8,684 nt of DNA from Thermoflexales bacterium. Its GTDB lineage: Bacteria > Chloroflexota > Anaerolineae > Fen-1058. This document shows, piece after piece, positions 5,774-8,684 of this stretch. The stretch covers positions 1-8,684 of the forward strand of contig JAFGFO010000019.1 in NCBI GenBank assembly GCA_016931085.1, written 5' to 3'. A program made the position numbers and the translations under genes. The notes beneath the pieces were generated by a model. That model ran no database searches and had not been told where the DNA came from. It worked only from the letters and a program-made list of their open reading frames with translations. Numbering within the stretch: the stretch's first letter is position 1; each line of letters starts with the position of its first letter.

Positions 5774-6571
5774 ATGACCGACAAACAATACATTCGTTAT
5801 TCGATCGAGCAGCGCGTGGCGACGGTGGTGATCGACCACCCGCCCGCCAACGCCTTCGACACGCAGACGGTGAGCGAGCTGAGCGAGGCGCTGGACGAGT
5901 TGTTGGCCAACGACGAGGTCAAGGTCATCATCCTCACCGGCGGCGGGCAGATGGCCTTTGTGGCCGGCGCCGACATCAACGAGATCAGGGCCATCCTCAG
6001 CTCGGACGACCCGCCCGGCAAGCTCGCGGCGGCCTCCAAGGGCGGGCAAGAGCTGTTCGTCAAGATCGAGCGCTCGCCCAAGCCCGTCATCGCGGCCATC
6101 AATGGCTTTTGCCTGGGCGGCGGCCTCGAGCTGGCCATGGCTTGCCACATCCGCATCGCCGGCGACCGCGTCCGGCTTGGCCAGCCTGAGATCAATCTCG
6201 GCATCATCCCCGGCTGGGGCGGCACGCAGCGCCTGGCACGCCTGTTGAGCAAGGGCAAGGCGATCGAGATGATCCTGACCGGCGACCAGATCACGGCCCA
6301 GGAGGCCAAGGCGTTGGGGCTGGTCAACCTGGTCGTGCCCGGCGACGCCGTGATCCGGCAGGCGACCGGCCTGGCGCGCAAGATCGCCGCCAAGGGTGGG
6401 CTGGCACTCGCCGCCGCGCTGCGCGCGATCACCACCGGCTTGGAAGGCGCGCTCTCCGCTGGCCTGGCGATCGAGCGCGAACAGTTTGCCGGCCTGGCCG
6501 CCAGCTCAGATGCCCGCGAAGGCATCGACGCGTTTCTCGCCAAGCGCCCGGCCGAGTTCAAGGACAAGTAG
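5774..6571 (+). CDS. Enoyl-CoA hydratase / crotonase
   Basis: A 265-residue crotonase-fold enzyme of normal length that adds water to trans-2-enoyl-CoA to give 3-hydroxyacyl-CoA. It shows D-H-P-P-A-N-A-F (21-28) and the first oxyanion-hole strand F-V-A-G-A-D-I-N-E (62-70). The loop N-G-F-C-L-G-G-G-L-E-L-A (110-121) holds Glu119, and Q-P-E-I-N-L-G-I-I-P-G-W-G-G-T-Q-R-L (137-154) holds Glu139. Glu119 and Glu139 correspond to the two catalytic glutamates of rat mitochondrial enoyl-CoA hydratase, so true hydratase activity is likely rather than isomerase or another crotonase reaction. It is cytoplasmic and supplies the substrate of the upstream dehydrogenase. ATG at 5774 is preceded by GGGAGG (5763-5768). 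It is separated from the dehydrogenase gene by 159 bases holding an inverted repeat, so it may have its own transcript level. The TAG stop lies inside a palindrome. Confidence 0.95.
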   Translation: MTDKQYIRYSIEQRVATVVIDHPPANAFDTQTVSELSEALDELLANDEVKVIILTGGGQMAFVAGADINEIRAILSSDDPPGKLAAASKGGQELFVKIERSPKPVIAAINGFCLGGGLELAMACHIRIAGDRVRLGQPEINLGIIPGWGGTQRLARLLSKGKAIEMILTGDQITAQEAKALGLVNLVVPGDAVIRQATGLARKIAAKGGLALAAALRAITTGLEGALSAGLAIEREQFAGLAASSDAREGIDAFLAKRPAEFKDK

Positions 6572-6595
6572 GGACGACCCACCGGGGCGTCCTAC
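6568..6595 (+). repeat. GTAGGGACG palindromic repeat at the hydratase gene end
   Basis: GTAGGGACG (6568-6576) pairs with CGTCCTAC (6588-6595) with one bulged G (6573). The inner CCC (6578-6580) pairs with GGG (6584-6586) around loop ACC. The hydratase TAG stop (6569-6571) is inside the left arm. The palindrome ends one base before the GGGAGGG site of the next gene, so folding could affect its translation. I recall similar GTAGGG(G/A)CGACCC palindromes dispersed in Chloroflexota genomes but cannot check. Confidence 0.6.
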
Positions 6596-6606
6596 CGGGA
6601 GGGCAC

Positions 6607-7767
6607 ATGGATTTCAACCTGACTGAAGAACAACGAGGGTTCCGCGGCATGTTCCGCGATTTTGCCCAGAAGGACGTGGCCAAGCTGGCGGAGCACATGG
6701 ACAAAGACGAGCGCCTGTCCCCCGATCTGCTCAAAAAGGCGGCCGCCCAGGGCCTGCTGGGGGCGATTGTGCCGGAAGAATTGGGGGGGGCGGCGCTCGA
6801 CCCTCTGAGCTACGCCTTTATGCTGGAGGAACTGGGCCGGGTTTGCCTATCCACGGCGCTCACGCTGGCCCATCACACCAGCCTGGTAACGCGGGCCGTG
6901 CTGGATTGTGGCGACGAGGGCCAGAAGGAACGTTGGCTGCCCCGCCTGGCGGAGGGGGCTGCCATCGGCGCTTTCGCGCTGACCGAGCCGGACGCCGGCA
7001 GCGACGCCAGCCTGGTCTCGACGCGGGCGGTACACGACGGCGGCGAGTACGTGCTTGACGGTGTCAAGAGTTGGGTGACCAACGCCGCCCTGCCTGGCCT
7101 GGTGGTGGTGATCGCTCGCACCAGCGCCGATGCGGCCAGTGGCCTGTCGGCCTTTGTGCTGGAAAAGGATGCCCCTGGCCTCAAGCTGGGCCAGCGCGAA
7201 TTGACCCTGGGGCTGCGCGCGGCTGGCATTCACACGATGTACCTGGATGGCGTGCGCGTGCCGGAGGATGGTCGGTTGGGCGCGGAAGGTGACGGTCAAC
7301 GCATCGCCGCGCGAGCGCTCGACCATTTCCGCCTGGCCTTGGCAGCGGCCGCTCTGGGCCTGGCCGAGGCGGCGGTGGAGGCCGGCGTCAGCTTTGCCGC
7401 CGAGCGAGTCCAGTTCGGCGGCCCGATCGCGCACAAGCAGGCCATCCAGAACTATATCGCCGACTCGTCGACCCAGGTCGAGGCGCTGCGTTACCTGGTG
7501 TACCATACCGCCTGGCAGGCCGGGCAGGGCGATGGCTTTGGAGCTGCCGCGGTCTATGCCAAGCTGTTCGCGGCCCGCACCGCGCGCCTCGTCACCAATC
7601 TCATGGTCCAGGTTCACGGCGGCTATGGCTACATGGAGGATTATCCCATCGCGCGCATGTACCGCAACGCCCGTGCGCTCGAGCTGCTAGGTGGCACGGA
7701 CGAGCTGATGAGAGTGGCTATCGCGGCTGATTTGTTCAAGAGCCAGAATGTGCAGATCTCACCGTGA
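6607..7767 (+). CDS. Acyl-CoA dehydrogenase family protein, catalytic Glu apparently absent
   Basis: A 386-residue protein with the full acyl-CoA dehydrogenase layout: an N-terminal helical domain (1-118), a middle beta domain with FAD/acyl-CoA motif F-A-L-T-E-P-D-A-G-S-D-A (123-134), and a C-terminal helical domain. The latter has R-V-Q-F-G (267-271) and Q-V-H-G-G-Y-G-Y (335-342). The family oxidises acyl-CoA to trans-2-enoyl-CoA and passes electrons to ETF. The catalytic base is usually Glu in I-Y-E-G-T (MCAD Glu376); here the motif is L-L-G-G-T, with Gly362. In isovaleryl- and long-chain enzymes the Glu precedes the Arg of the helix motif E-R; here it is F-R (Phe241-Arg242). Both sites therefore lack Glu. 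It may be inactive alone, use another residue, or pair with the downstream enzyme. ATG at 6607 has GGGAGGG just upstream. Confidence 0.92.
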   Translation: MDFNLTEEQRGFRGMFRDFAQKDVAKLAEHMDKDERLSPDLLKKAAAQGLLGAIVPEELGGAALDPLSYAFMLEELGRVCLSTALTLAHHTSLVTRAVLDCGDEGQKERWLPRLAEGAAIGAFALTEPDAGSDASLVSTRAVHDGGEYVLDGVKSWVTNAALPGLVVVIARTSADAASGLSAFVLEKDAPGLKLGQRELTLGLRAAGIHTMYLDGVRVPEDGRLGAEGDGQRIAARALDHFRLALAAAALGLAEAAVEAGVSFAAERVQFGGPIAHKQAIQNYIADSSTQVEALRYLVYHTAWQAGQGDGFGAAAVYAKLFAARTARLVTNLMVQVHGGYGYMEDYPIARMYRNARALELLGGTDELMRVAIAADLFKSQNVQISP

Positions 7768-7779
7768 AATGTAAAACGC
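7763..7779 (+). repeat. CGTGAAA-type repeat at the acyl-CoA dehydrogenase 1 gene end
   Basis: CGTGAAA (7763-7769), TGTAAAA (7770-7776), then CGC; degenerate heptads. The TGA stop (7765-7767) is in the first unit, as in the TetR and thiolase genes. Confidence 0.45.
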
Positions 7780-7803
7780 ATTTGCCGATTTGCTGACTTG
7801 GAG
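7780..7803 (+). repeat. Three 8-base ATTTGCYG units
   Basis: ATTTGCCG (7780), ATTTGCTG (7788) and the diverged ACTTGGAG (7796). The third copy supplies GGAG (7800-7803), the ribosome-binding site of the second acyl-CoA dehydrogenase gene. Confidence 0.5.
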
Positions 7804-7809
7804 TAGCCT

Positions 7810-8684
7810 ATGGACTTTACATGTGCACCCGAATACGTCGCTTTGCGAAAAGTGATCCGCGACTTTGCCCAAGCGTGCGTGCGCCCACTGGCCAAGACGA
7901 TTGACCACGAGCACCGCGTGCCCCACGAGACGCTCGAGCGGGCCGGCCAACTGGGCCTGTTGGGCGTGCCGTTCCCGCAAAAGTATGGCGGGGTGGGCGC
8001 CGGCGAGACCGGGTACTGTATCTTGATGGAGGAACTCGGCCGCGTGTGCACCAGCACGGCCACCAACTTTGGCGCCCACATCGGCATCGGTGCGATGGCG
8101 ATTTACATGGATGGCAGCGAGGAGCAAAAGCAAAAATACTTGACCCCGCTGGCTCGCGGCGAAAAGATCGCCGCGTTTGCCCTGACCGAGCCGAACGCCG
8201 GCTCGGACGCGGCCAAAATCCGCACCCGCGCCGTGCGCGAGGGCGACAGCTATTTCCTGGACGGCAGCAAGATTTACATCACCAACGGCTCGATTGCCGA
8301 CGTCATCAGCGTGCTGGCCGTGACTGACCCCAGCCTGGGCGCGCGCGGCGGCGTGACGGCTTTTATCGTCGAGACAGCCTGGCCAGGCTTCAAGATTGGC
8401 ACGCTGGAAAACAAAATGGGCATTCGCGGCAGCTCTACCGCCGAGTTGATCTTTGAGGAGCTGCGCGTGCCGCAGGAGAACGTCCTCGGCCAGGTCGGCT
8501 TGGGCTTTGTGCTCTTTATGAAGACGCTCGACATGGGACGCTTGACACTGGGGGCGGCTTGCCTGGGCGGCGCGCAGGCGTCGCTGGAGGCGGCCATGCA
8601 GTGGGCCAAGGCACGCTGCCAGTTTGGCTCCGCCATCGCGGCCAAGCAGAGCATCCAGTGGATGGTGGCCGACATCGCCTGCGA
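7810..8684 (+). CDS. Acyl-CoA dehydrogenase 2 (3' end outside window)
   Basis: 291 codons from an ATG at 7810 stay open to the window edge; about 90 residues are missing compared with the usual 380. GGAG at 7800-7803 lies six bases upstream. The N-terminal helical domain, [12 protein letters not shown] (123-134), the middle beta domain with K-M-G-I-R-G-S-S-T (202-210) and the start of the C-terminal domain are all typical. It should oxidise an acyl-CoA to the 2-enoyl-CoA with ETF as acceptor. The helix motif is D-M-G-R (241-244), Gly before Arg. An active enzyme of this type would carry its Glu at the MCAD position, which is beyond the window. It resembles the upstream paralogue, with which the FAD motif has identical residue numbers, but the two are clearly diverged. 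It is 42 bases downstream in the same operon. Confidence 0.95.
   Translation, partial: MDFTCAPEYVALRKVIRDFAQACVRPLAKTIDHEHRVPHETLERAGQLGLLGVPFPQKYGGVGAGETGYCILMEELGRVCTSTATNFGAHIGIGAMAIYMDGSEEQKQKYLTPLARGEKIAAFALTEPNAGSDAAKIRTRAVREGDSYFLDGSKIYITNGSIADVISVLAVTDPSLGARGGVTAFIVETAWPGFKIGTLENKMGIRGSSTAELIFEELRVPQENVLGQVGLGFVLFMKTLDMGRLTLGAACLGGAQASLEAAMQWAKARCQFGSAIAAKQSIQWMVADIAC

Overview
The window looks like chromosome from an uncultured, moderately GC-rich bacterium, most likely Chloroflexota (Anaerolineae-like). This is inferred from four things: GC-rich coding sequence, GTG and TTG starts with strong GGAGG ribosome-binding sites, a beta-oxidation gene set of separate enzymes rather than a FadAB fusion, and intergenic spaces filled with short-unit repeats (CCTGAAA heptads, ATTNGYGNAN decads, a GTAGGGACG palindrome). 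I recall such repeats from Chloroflexota genomes but could not check this. There is no marker gene, so the phylum is a guess.

Left part (1-2250). An exported protein of unknown function is read leftwards from 381 and runs off the window. It has a signal peptide and a GHTSHGSQ motif. Back to back with it, a polytopic membrane protein of 557 residues (577-2250, TTG start) is read rightwards. The 195-bp space between them holds two plausible divergent sigma-70-type promoters and a short ATTCGTG repeat.

Right part (2251-8684). A near-consensus promoter (TTGACA, 17 bp, TATACT) is followed at once by a dense cluster of overlapping palindromes built from AGTC/GACT half-sites, then a TetR-family regulator. 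All other genes follow on the same strand: thiolase, a 3-hydroxyacyl-CoA dehydrogenase with a duplicated C-terminal domain, enoyl-CoA hydratase, acyl-CoA dehydrogenase 1, and acyl-CoA dehydrogenase 2 (cut by the window end). Together they supply all four chemical steps of a beta-oxidation cycle: dehydrogenation, hydration, second dehydrogenation and thiolysis. No acyl-CoA ligase or electron-transfer flavoprotein gene is in view. The simplest reading is an acyl-CoA-responsive, self-repressed operon for fatty-acid or short-chain acyl-CoA degradation, although the enzymes could also run in the synthetic (butyrate-type) direction.

The most notable observations are: (1) the operator cluster just downstream of the -10 box; (2) acyl-CoA dehydrogenase 1, which appears to lack the catalytic glutamate at both known positions and sits next to a second acyl-CoA dehydrogenase; (3) stop codons of four of the six complete genes lying inside TGAAA/TTAAAA-type short repeats, with a fifth inside a palindromic repeat; (4) a 30-bp-arm inverted repeat made of 10-bp units between the two halves of the operon. 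I see no RNA gene, CRISPR array, insertion sequence or phage gene.
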